Origin: Flavobacteriales bacterium UBA6693
GTDB lineage: Bacteria; Bacteroidota; Bacteroidia; Flavobacteriales; Weeksellaceae
Direction: 5' to 3'
Length of the DNA: 32,739 bases
NCBI GenBank assembly: GCA_002454815.1
Contig: DKJL01000002.1
Location: forward strand, 1-32,739
In this document: piece after piece, positions 9,293 through 15,115 of the stretch
Position numbering within the stretch: position 1 is the first letter of the stretch
Layout: every line of letters begins with the position of its first letter
The notes under the pieces: generated by a model
The model's input: the letters and a program-made list of their open reading frames with translations, nothing else
What the model was told of the DNA's origin: nothing
The model's database searches: none
Position numbers and translations under genes: made by a program

Positions 9293-11637
9293 TGAGAAAA
9301 TTGAAACTATCCCTGTCTACAGCTTTGGCGACGTTATCTCTTGCTGTCGTCATTTCTTCCTGCAGCAACACCAAATTCCTGCGTGAGGGAGAGTTACTTT
9401 ATACCGGTGCTAAAATCAAAATTAAAAATGACACGCTCTCCAAAGGCGAAAAAAACAATCTTAAAGATGCACTGAAAGACCAGCTTCGTCCCAAGCCGAA
9501 CTCTTCTTTTCTGGGCCTGCGCCCGAAACTGTACATCTATAATATTACGCCGGAACCAAAAAAACAGAAAGGCCTGCTCTACTGGCTGAAATACCGTGTC
9601 GGCGAAAAACCCGTTTTACTAGGCGATGTTGACCGGGATTTTAATGAAAAAATTATCGTTAATTATTCGGAAAACAAAGGTTTCTTTAATGCCAGAGCTT
9701 CCTCCGATACGATCAGCAAGAACAAGAAAGCCCAAGTTTTATACACGGCAAAACCCGGTGCGCGTTACCTGATCAGTGCGGTAAATTTTCCGGCAGATTC
9801 GTCTGAAATAAATGCAGAAATACAGACAATCCGTGATAAAACATTTTTGAAAGCCGGTAATCCTTTCGACCTTGATGTGATCAAAGCGGAACGGCAACGC
9901 ATTGACGAACATCTGAAAAACCGCGGATTCTATTATTTCAGTCCGGACAATATTATCGTACAGGCGGACAGTACCGTGACGAAAGAACCAAAAGTGGAAC
10001 TGTTCGTAAAACTGAAAGACAATACGCCCGAACTGTCCCGGGAACAGTTTACCATCGACAAAACCATTGTTTTCGCCGATTATAATATTGATGATGTAAA
10101 ACTCGGCAAGTACGGCATTCCCTACAGTACTGACTCTGTCGAAGTACACAACAACCTGTACATCATCGATCCGGAAAATAAGTTTAAACCAAAAATTTTC
10201 GACCGTACGCTGTATTTCGACCGCGGCGATCTTTACAACCGTGCCGACCATAACCTCTCGCTGAACAGGCTAATCAGTTTAGGTGTTTTTAAATTTGTTA
10301 AAAATGAATTTGTAGTTTCCGATTCGTTGAATCATAAATTTGATGCGTATTACCTGCTGACTCCGCGCCCGTTTCAATCCCTAAGGCTGGAAACCCTGGG
10401 CAAAACCAACTCCGCCAACTACACTGGTGGCGAAGTAAACCTGAACTGGACGCACCGCAACTTTTTCCGCGGAGCAGAACAGCTGAAAGGTGCCATCTAC
10501 GGGGCTTTTGATGTCCAGATGGGCGGCCCGAAAGATGCCAATAACATTATCCGCGCAGGGGCCAATGCACAACTTTCAATTCCGAGAATTGTAGCACCCT
10601 TCAAATTCCGTTCGTCCAGTGCTTACGTTCCGCGTACCAATGTGGAAATCGGTTACGAATATCTGAGCAGAACACAGCTCTACACGCTGCACAACTTCAA
10701 TACCTCGTTTGGTTATCTTTGGAAAGAAAACGAACGCAAAGAACATAACCTGAAAGTGCTCGACGTTACGCTGGTGGCGCCGCAAAACATTACAGATAAA
10801 TACCGCGAACAAATCGAAGGAAATCCCGAAAAAGGAATTTCGCCCAATCCCAACCTGCAGCGCGTGGTGGATAAGCAACTCATCTTCGGTCCGTCTTACA
10901 GCTATACCTACACCAATACCATGCTGCCCAAGAAGAACACTTGGTATTACAAAGGAAGCGTCGATTTGGCCGGCACGATCGCTGGATTAGTGAGCGGTGC
11001 CGATGCCAAAGCCGGTGATCAGAAAGAACTTTTCGGTATTCCGTTCAGCCAATATGCTAAGATGGAGCACGATGTGCGGTATTACCGAAAATTTAATTCT
11101 AAAACTTCTATAGCAACCCGTTTTATCGGTGGCCTGGGTTATCCTTACGGAAACTCTGTGCATATTCCTTATGTAAAGCAATTTTTCGTGGGCGGCAGCA
11201 ACAGTATCCGCGCATTTCGGGCGAGAACTTTGGGACCGGGAAGCTACGACCCTCGTACGCAGAACGCCACGTTTTTCTTCGATCAGTCGGGCGACATTAA
11301 GTTGGAACTGAATGCGGAATACCGTGCGAATCTTTATAAGTTCCTGAATGCAGCAGTCTTTGCGGATGCGGGCAATGTGTGGCTGGTGAATGAAGATCTT
11401 ACCAGACCGGGCGGCAAATTCTCCAAAGATTTTCTGAAAGAAATCGCAGTAGGTGCCGGCGTAGGACTTAGGCTCGATTTTTCCATATTGATTTTGCGTC
11501 TGGATCTGGCAATGCCGATTCGTGTCCCTTATTATGAAGAGGGCGACCGCTGGACTTTTGATAAAATAGATTTTGGGAGCAGTGCCTGGCGCCGGGATAA
11601 TTTGATCCTGAATATTGCCATCGGCTATCCGTTTTAA
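9292..11637 (+). CDS. tamL: TamL: lipid-anchored BamA/TamA-family outer-membrane protein
   Basis: A 781-residue Omp85-superfamily protein. The N terminus is a lipoprotein signal with lipobox ISSC at about residues 22-25, so it should be lipidated. This distinguishes Bacteroidota TamL from proteobacterial TamA. Residues of roughly 30-350 carry POTRA-like repeats, including the 'RIDEHLKNRGFYYFSPDNI' pattern near 203-221. The rest is a 16-strand beta-barrel ('Bac_surface_Ag') with the conserved L6 motif as GGSNSIRAFRARTLGPG near 634-650 (IRAF in place of VRGF). It ends in a terminal Phe, the usual barrel-assembly signal. It directly follows tamB with a one-base overlap and should be its outer-membrane partner. 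Confidence 0.93.
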   Translation: MRKLKLSLSTALATLSLAVVISSCSNTKFLREGELLYTGAKIKIKNDTLSKGEKNNLKDALKDQLRPKPNSSFLGLRPKLYIYNITPEPKKQKGLLYWLKYRVGEKPVLLGDVDRDFNEKIIVNYSENKGFFNARASSDTISKNKKAQVLYTAKPGARYLISAVNFPADSSEINAEIQTIRDKTFLKAGNPFDLDVIKAERQRIDEHLKNRGFYYFSPDNIIVQADSTVTKEPKVELFVKLKDNTPELSREQFTIDKTIVFADYNIDDVKLGKYGIPYSTDSVEVHNNLYIIDPENKFKPKIFDRTLYFDRGDLYNRADHNLSLNRLISLGVFKFVKNEFVVSDSLNHKFDAYYLLTPRPFQSLRLETLGKTNSANYTGGEVNLNWTHRNFFRGAEQLKGAIYGAFDVQMGGPKDANNIIRAGANAQLSIPRIVAPFKFRSSSAYVPRTNVEIGYEYLSRTQLYTLHNFNTSFGYLWKENERKEHNLKVLDVTLVAPQNITDKYREQIEGNPEKGISPNPNLQRVVDKQLIFGPSYSYTYTNTMLPKKNTWYYKGSVDLAGTIAGLVSGADAKAGDQKELFGIPFSQYAKMEHDVRYYRKFNSKTSIATRFIGGLGYPYGNSVHIPYVKQFFVGGSNSIRAFRARTLGPGSYDPRTQNATFFFDQSGDIKLELNAEYRANLYKFLNAAVFADAGNVWLVNEDLTRPGGKFSKDFLKEIAVGAGVGLRLDFSILILRLDLAMPIRVPYYEEGDRWTFDKIDFGSSAWRRDNLILNIAIGYPF

Positions 11638-11645
11638 ATTTTTTG

Positions 11646-12608
11646 ATGATGAAAAAAGTGAAGTTTTACTGGGAAACATTAAAAGAAACCTTTACGGAAT
11701 GGAATGATTCGCCGGCAATGAAAGACTCTGCGAGCTTAGCTTACTATGCCATATTTTCGATTCCGGGATTGTTAATTATTATTATTTGGATAGCAGGAAA
11801 TTTCTTCGGCGAAGAAGCCATACGTGGAGAAATCAGCAGCCAGATCAATAATATGATGGGCCAGGACGCCGCCAAAAGTGTGGAAGAAATGATTGCCAGC
11901 GCACTGATTGACAAGAAAAATATTTTCATGAAAATCGTCGGTATTTTCTCGCTCGTGTTCGGTGCAACCACGATCTTCTTTCAGTTACAGAAATCGCTCA
12001 ACGACATGTGGGACGTGGAAGCCGCGCCGCGCAAAGCCTTAGTTAAATTTTTGCTGGACCGTGCCAATTCCCTGGGAATGATTCTCGTGATCGGTTTTCT
12101 GTTGATGATCACCATGGTGCTCTCTTCTGTTATCAGCCTTCTTAATAACTTCATTGCCGCACAGCTGGGCATGGAAACCTTGCTCATCATGGAGCTCATT
12201 AATTATGTAATTGGGTTTCTTTTGGTAGTGGTTATATTTGCCTTTATGTATAAAATTTTGCCCGACGTAGAGATCAATTGGGGTTCCGTCTGGAGCGGCG
12301 CAGTTCTCACGGCACTTCTTTTTACCGTCGGTAAATTTTTGCTGAGTCTGTATTTTAGCGAATTAAAACCAACATCAACATTTGGCAAAGCCGGCACCGT
12401 AATCTTAATTATGATGTGGATTAATTATTCCTGTATACTTATTTTTTTCGGGGCAGAATTTTCTAAAGTATATGCACGCCGAAAAGGCTACAACATCAAA
12501 CCTTCGAAACACGCCAAATGGAATGAAAGTAAGCTGTACCGCGACGCGAAGAAAAAAGAACTGAAAGAACTGCAATCGCTGCAGGCAACGGAAAATATAG
12601 AAGCTTAG
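11646..12608 (+). CDS. YihY/BrkB-family inner-membrane protein
   Basis: About 320 residues, six predicted membrane helices (starting near residues 28, 95, 135, 180, 215 and 250) and a charged lysine-rich C-terminal tail. Family features include 'SLAYYAIFSIPGLLIIII' near the N terminus, 'GATTIFFQLQKSLNDMW' in the middle, and a late 'GKAGTVILIMMWINYSC' helix. Despite the old names (BrkB, 'ribonuclease BN') these are membrane proteins of unsettled role. Some relatives have been discussed as lipid transporters that work with AsmA/TamB-like proteins. Being 8 nt downstream of tamL in a tamB-tamL-yihY run fits such a link (inference). ATG codons at 11646 and 11649 are both possible; a TTG at 11643 is less likely. 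Confidence 0.88.
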   Translation: MMKKVKFYWETLKETFTEWNDSPAMKDSASLAYYAIFSIPGLLIIIIWIAGNFFGEEAIRGEISSQINNMMGQDAAKSVEEMIASALIDKKNIFMKIVGIFSLVFGATTIFFQLQKSLNDMWDVEAAPRKALVKFLLDRANSLGMILVIGFLLMITMVLSSVISLLNNFIAAQLGMETLLIMELINYVIGFLLVVVIFAFMYKILPDVEINWGSVWSGAVLTALLFTVGKFLLSLYFSELKPTSTFGKAGTVILIMMWINYSCILIFFGAEFSKVYARRKGYNIKPSKHAKWNESKLYRDAKKKELKELQSLQATENIEA

Positions 12609-12693
12609 GAGACATTATCGGTGATCCGACTTTCTGTTAGAAAAGAAAAGCCCGGATATTTGTACATTTTTTTGCATATTTCTTTCACTAGGT

Positions 12694-12724
12694 TTGACGG
12701 TTTCACGGAATTACTGTATTTTTG
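12694..12724 (+). promoter_or_regulatory. tRNA-Leu promoter
   Basis: TTG at 12694-12696 and TATTTTTG at 12717-12724, spaced 20 nt, lie 29 nt before the mature tRNA 5' end. This is an excellent match to the Bacteroidota -33/-7 consensus and shows that the tRNA is transcribed separately from yihY. Confidence 0.65.
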
Positions 12725-12753
12725 CTGCCTGGAAAATTACCACTCCAATCTAT

Positions 12754-12838
12754 GCCCGGATGGTGAAATTGGTAGACACGCTCGTTTCAGGTGCGAGTGC
12801 TTCACGGCTTGCAGGTTCGAGTCCTGTTCCGGGCACCA
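12754..12838 (+). tRNA. tRNA-Leu (anticodon CAG)
   Basis: An 85-nt type II tRNA cloverleaf. Acceptor arms GCCCGGA (12754-12760) and TCCGGGC pair fully. The D arm is GTG...CAC, and the anticodon stem CTCGT/GCGAG encloses the loop TTCAGGT with CAG at 12788-12790. A variable arm follows, as expected for Leu, then the T arm with GGTTCGAGTCC. The discriminator A and a CCA tail are encoded (12835-12838). The CAG anticodon reads CUG. The gene has its own promoter and terminator. Confidence 0.95.
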
Positions 12839-12868
12839 AGACTTACTTTAGACAGTAGGTCTTTTTTT
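12839..12868 (+). terminator. Rho-independent terminator of tRNA-Leu
   Basis: AGACTTAC (12839-12846) pairs with GTAGGTCT (12855-12862, one G-U pair) around an 8-nt loop and is followed by a run of T to 12868. It begins directly after the encoded CCA. Confidence 0.8.
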
Positions 12869-12872
12869 ATGC

Positions 12873-12889
12873 AGTTAAACTTAAGTTTT
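12873..12889. repeat. 17-nt sequence shared with 17710-17726, containing a 12-bp palindrome
   Basis: AGTTAAACTTAAGTTTT occurs here and, identically, directly before the -7 box of ridA. The core AAACTTAAGTTT is a perfect 12-bp palindrome. This copy lies 4 nt after the tRNA-Leu terminator. The role is unknown. Confidence 0.5.
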
Positions 12890-13105
12890 CTCAAACTCAC
12901 AAACGTGGCGATAAACTGTTTTCTTTTAAAGTTTAAAATAAAGCAGAAATGACCTGATTACAATTATATTTAAATGAAATTCAGCTTTGTCTAGTCTTAC
13001 AAAAGCCACAACTAGCGCTTTCCGTTGAATTTTCGGGATTGATACAGCAAAGCAAGCTTGAGCTTACCTTACATTAAAATAGCAGCATCACCAATCAGTT
13101 TAATC

Positions 13106-13137
13106 CCAGCGTTTCTAAAAGGGCTGTTAAACGCTGG
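13106..13137. repeat. 9-bp inverted repeat, hairpin candidate
   Basis: CCAGCGTTT (13106-13114) and AAACGCTGG (13129-13137) are perfect complements around a 14-nt spacer. There is no T run, so it does not look like a terminator. Confidence 0.45.
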
Positions 13138-13171
13138 AGCCCCGAAAAATTATTATCTACAAATTAATAAA

Positions 13172-13200
13172 TAAAAAAAGCGACTGTAAAACAGTCGCTT
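13172..13200 (-). terminator. Rho-independent terminator of the rpsT/tRNA-Glu transcript
   Basis: On the minus strand AAGCGACTGT, a 3-nt loop and ACAGTCGCTT form a perfect 10-bp stem followed by a T run (A run 13173-13179 on +). It lies 6 nt past the 3' end of tRNA-Glu and ends the minus-strand cluster. Confidence 0.85.
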
Positions 13201-13206
13201 CTTAAG

Positions 13207-13278
13207 TAGCCCGTAGGGGAATCGAACCCCTCTTACCAGAATGAAAATCTGAGGTCCTAACCGATAGACGAACGGGCC
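13207..13278 (-). tRNA. tRNA-Glu (anticodon TTC), copy 1
   Basis: A 72-nt cloverleaf on the minus strand. Acceptor arm GGCCCGT pairs with ACGGGCT (terminal G-U pair), discriminator A, T arm GGTTCGATTCC, and the anticodon loop TTTTCAT with TTC flanked by TCAGA/TCTGG. CCA is not encoded. It lies 15 nt downstream of rpsT and shares its terminator, so it is probably cut from the rpsT transcript. Confidence 0.95.
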
Positions 13279-13293
13279 AGACTTTTTTATAAA

Positions 13294-13548
13294 TTACGCT
13301 AACTTGTTAACGTGCTTAGTCAGTTTGCTTTTCAAGTTTGCAGCTTTATTCTTGTGGATGATGTTTTTTTTCACCAATTTATCCAACAGAGAGATTACTT
13401 CCGGCAATTGTTTTGCAGCAGCAGCTTTGTCCTCTTCACTTCTCAGAACTTTCAAAGCTGTTCTTGCAGTCTTGTGATAGTATCTGTTTCTTAATCTTTT
13501 CTTTTCGCTTTGTCTGATTCTTTTCAGAGCTGATTTATGATTTGCCAT
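13294..13548 (-). CDS. rpsT: 30S ribosomal protein S20
   Basis: An 84-residue, strongly basic, alpha-helical protein starting MANHKSALKRIRQSEKKR, the typical S20 start, with the conserved core 'NRYYHKTARTALKVL' and 'LVKKNIIHKNKAANLKSKL' near the C terminus. S20 is a primary binder of 16S rRNA that stabilises the 5' domain and helix 44. It has a good promoter 21 nt upstream and lies between two tRNA-Glu genes on the same strand, possibly giving a mixed mRNA/tRNA transcript whose 3' part is processed. Confidence 0.98.
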   Translation of the reverse strand: MANHKSALKRIRQSEKKRLRNRYYHKTARTALKVLRSEEDKAAAAKQLPEVISLLDKLVKKNIIHKNKAANLKSKLTKHVNKLA

Positions 13549-13569
13549 ATCTTTCTAAAAACTTGGGTG

Positions 13570-13598
13570 CAAAGATATATAATCTTTTTTAATTACAA
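13570..13598 (-). promoter_or_regulatory. rpsT promoter
   Basis: On the minus strand the -7 box is TATCTTTG (13577-13570), with TTG (13598-13596) 18 nt upstream. The start codon is 21 nt downstream. Confidence 0.55.
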
Positions 13599-13637
13599 AA
13601 TATTTTTAAAAAACTTTTCAAAAATTTTCATCTTTTG

Positions 13638-13709
13638 TAGCCTATAGGGGAATCGAACCCCTGTTGCAAGAATGAAAATCTTGAGTCCTTACCACTAGAC
13701 GAATAGGCC
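13638..13709 (-). tRNA. tRNA-Glu (anticodon TTC), copy 2
   Basis: A 72-nt cloverleaf on the minus strand with acceptor arm GGCCTAT/ATAGGCT, discriminator A, the same T arm (GGTTCGATTCC) and anticodon loop (TTTTCAT, TTC) as copy 1. Acceptor, D loop, anticodon stem and variable region all differ from copy 1, so this is not a recent duplicate. CCA is not encoded. Confidence 0.95.
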
Positions 13710-13725
13710 TTTGCTTTGAGGACTG

Positions 13726-13756
13726 CAAAAATAGAAAATAAGTTTTAATCCCACAA
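13726..13756 (-). promoter_or_regulatory. Promoter of tRNA-Glu copy 2
   Basis: On the minus strand the -7 box is TATTTTTG (13733-13726), and TTG (13756-13754) lies 20 nt upstream. The mature tRNA begins 16 nt downstream. The -7 box is identical to that of tRNA-Leu. Confidence 0.6.
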
Positions 13757-13767
13757 GTATACTACCT

Positions 13768-15063
13768 TTATTTGGACAACTTTTGGATGACGGTATTCTT
13801 AATTCCTTTCTGCTCAAGCTCTTTCTGTGCAGCAATGGCTTCTTCCAATAGCGCAAAACGCCCGTAGGTATAGTAGAACACGCCGCGCTCCTTGGTTCGG
13901 TTCACATTTTTCAGGGTGTTGAGGATATAAGAATTAGCACTGAGCTTTTGGCTGCTGGCGGCTACTTCCAGCGTATAATAACCTACACCCAGTTTTTGAT
14001 TGGGGATAAAGGATATCGCCGTGGCATTTTTAAAGCCGGCATCACGTGCGGTTTTCAAGTTATTATCACGTACTGATGCCAGATTGGTAACGCTGTAATA
14101 GTACTTATAAAGTCCGTTTTCCTTTATAGGAAGAATATAATTTAGACCCTTCAATGCCGGATCACCCGGATTATATTTCATCGGTGCGGACATTACAAGA
14201 ATACGGGAATCATTTTTCAGCGGCTTTTCTTCGGGTTTTTCCGGCTCGGCAGGTTTGGTGTGGACTCCTCCGTTGCGATCCATAGTTTTTTTATACCGTA
14301 AGATCGCATCGTAGATACTTTCAGCGATCTCGCTCTGCCCACTGTCCGAAATAAGATAGCGTGCTTCGTCATAATTATTTACAAACCCCGTCTCGATAAG
14401 AACGGATGGCATCGCATTCATCCTCAAAACGTGGAAGTCTGCCTGTTTGATGCCACGGGAATTTCGACGGTTTTTTGCCGTAAAATTATCTTCCACCATG
14501 CTTCCCAGCAGCAGACTACTTTCCAAATATTTACTTTGCTGGATTTTCAGCGCAATCAAAGATTCCGGCGATTTGGGATCGTAGGAGGCAAACATTTCAC
14601 GGTCTTTTTCGTCCAGGTAGATTACTTCGTTCTCTGCTTTCGCTACTTCCAGATTGGTCCTGTTCTGGTTGGGGCCCTGTATGTAGGTCTCGGTACCCTG
14701 CGTGGTAGTCGAGGACGCCGCTGATGCATTCACGTGCACCGAGATGAAAAGGTCTGCCTTGCTCCGGTTAGCCAGTGTCGTACGGTCTCGCAAAGAAGGA
14801 AATTCATCAAACTTGCGGGTATAGATCACTTTATAATCTTTATTTTTCTCCAGCATCCGCCCGAGCTTCAATACAATGGAGAGCGTAATATCTTTCTCGC
14901 GCACCGTTCCCAGGTCGCCGTAGCGCCGGTTGGTCCCAATATCACTGCCACCATGGCCGGCATCCAGCACGATTGTAAATTTCTTTTGTGCCTGGGGAAG
15001 AAAGAAGATGCAGCAGAAGAGTAAGAGGAAATATCTTTTAAACGAAAAACTATTCGTAATCAT
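13768..15063 (-). CDS. N-acetylmuramoyl-L-alanine amidase (Amidase_3) with C-terminal SPOR-like region
   Basis: A 431-residue exported enzyme. The signal peptide spans about residues 1-26 (cleavage after PQAQ), followed at once by the Amidase_3 fold. The zinc and catalytic residues are visible: His37 in LDAGHGG, Glu56 in VREKDIT, His110 in SVHVNAS and Glu224 in LIETGFVNN. The enzyme cuts the bond between N-acetylmuramic acid and L-alanine in peptidoglycan, chiefly during cell separation. Residues of about 310-430 resemble a SPOR-type peptidoglycan-binding region (a repeated '..YTLEVAASSQKLS...', '..FYYTYGRFALLEEA..' pattern), separated by a proline/glutamate-rich linker near 265-282. It is divergent from lptD, an arrangement I remember from other Flavobacteriia. 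Confidence 0.93.
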   Translation of the reverse strand: MITNSFSFKRYFLLLFCCIFFLPQAQKKFTIVLDAGHGGSDIGTNRRYGDLGTVREKDITLSIVLKLGRMLEKNKDYKVIYTRKFDEFPSLRDRTTLANRSKADLFISVHVNASAASSTTTQGTETYIQGPNQNRTNLEVAKAENEVIYLDEKDREMFASYDPKSPESLIALKIQQSKYLESSLLLGSMVEDNFTAKNRRNSRGIKQADFHVLRMNAMPSVLIETGFVNNYDEARYLISDSGQSEIAESIYDAILRYKKTMDRNGGVHTKPAEPEKPEEKPLKNDSRILVMSAPMKYNPGDPALKGLNYILPIKENGLYKYYYSVTNLASVRDNNLKTARDAGFKNATAISFIPNQKLGVGYYTLEVAASSQKLSANSYILNTLKNVNRTKERGVFYYTYGRFALLEEAIAAQKELEQKGIKNTVIQKLSK

Positions 15064-15085
15064 TCGAAAATTTTAAAAATTATAC

Positions 15086-15093
15086 TAATTTTG
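15086..15093 (+). promoter_or_regulatory. lptD -7 box
   Basis: TAATTTTG matches TAnnTTTG and lies 22 nt before the TTG start of lptD in the 52-nt gap between it and the divergent amidase. No clear TTG is seen at the -33 spacing. Confidence 0.5.
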
Positions 15094-15115
15094 ACGCCAA
15101 CTTATATCGAGCATT

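Larger units (their letters stand above)
12869..13171. other. Gene-free interval after tRNA-Leu
   Basis: About 300 bases with no supportable gene on either strand. It holds a 17-nt sequence (12873-12889) shared with the ridA promoter region, and a 9-bp perfect inverted repeat (13106-13114 with 13129-13137). The rest is AT-rich, with no promoter matching the -33/-7 pattern used elsewhere in the window. Confidence 0.6.

Noticed and set aside
10987..11679. 230-codon minus-strand frame opposite tamL
   Set aside because: It lies antisense to a well-conserved barrel region, has no recognisable domain, and reflects codon bias of the real gene.
12621..12851. 76-codon plus-strand reading frame across tRNA-Leu
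   Set aside because: Its C-terminal half is just the translation of the tRNA sequence, a common false gene call; the tRNA cloverleaf is complete.
13106..13137. Inverted repeat considered as a chromosome dimer resolution (dif) site
   Set aside because: Xer sites have 11-bp arms with a 6-8 bp centre; here the arms are 9 bp with a 14-nt centre and the sequence does not match.
12754..13709. tRNA genes considered as integration sites for a mobile element
   Set aside because: No integrase, no direct repeat of a tRNA 3' end and no foreign gene content nearby.
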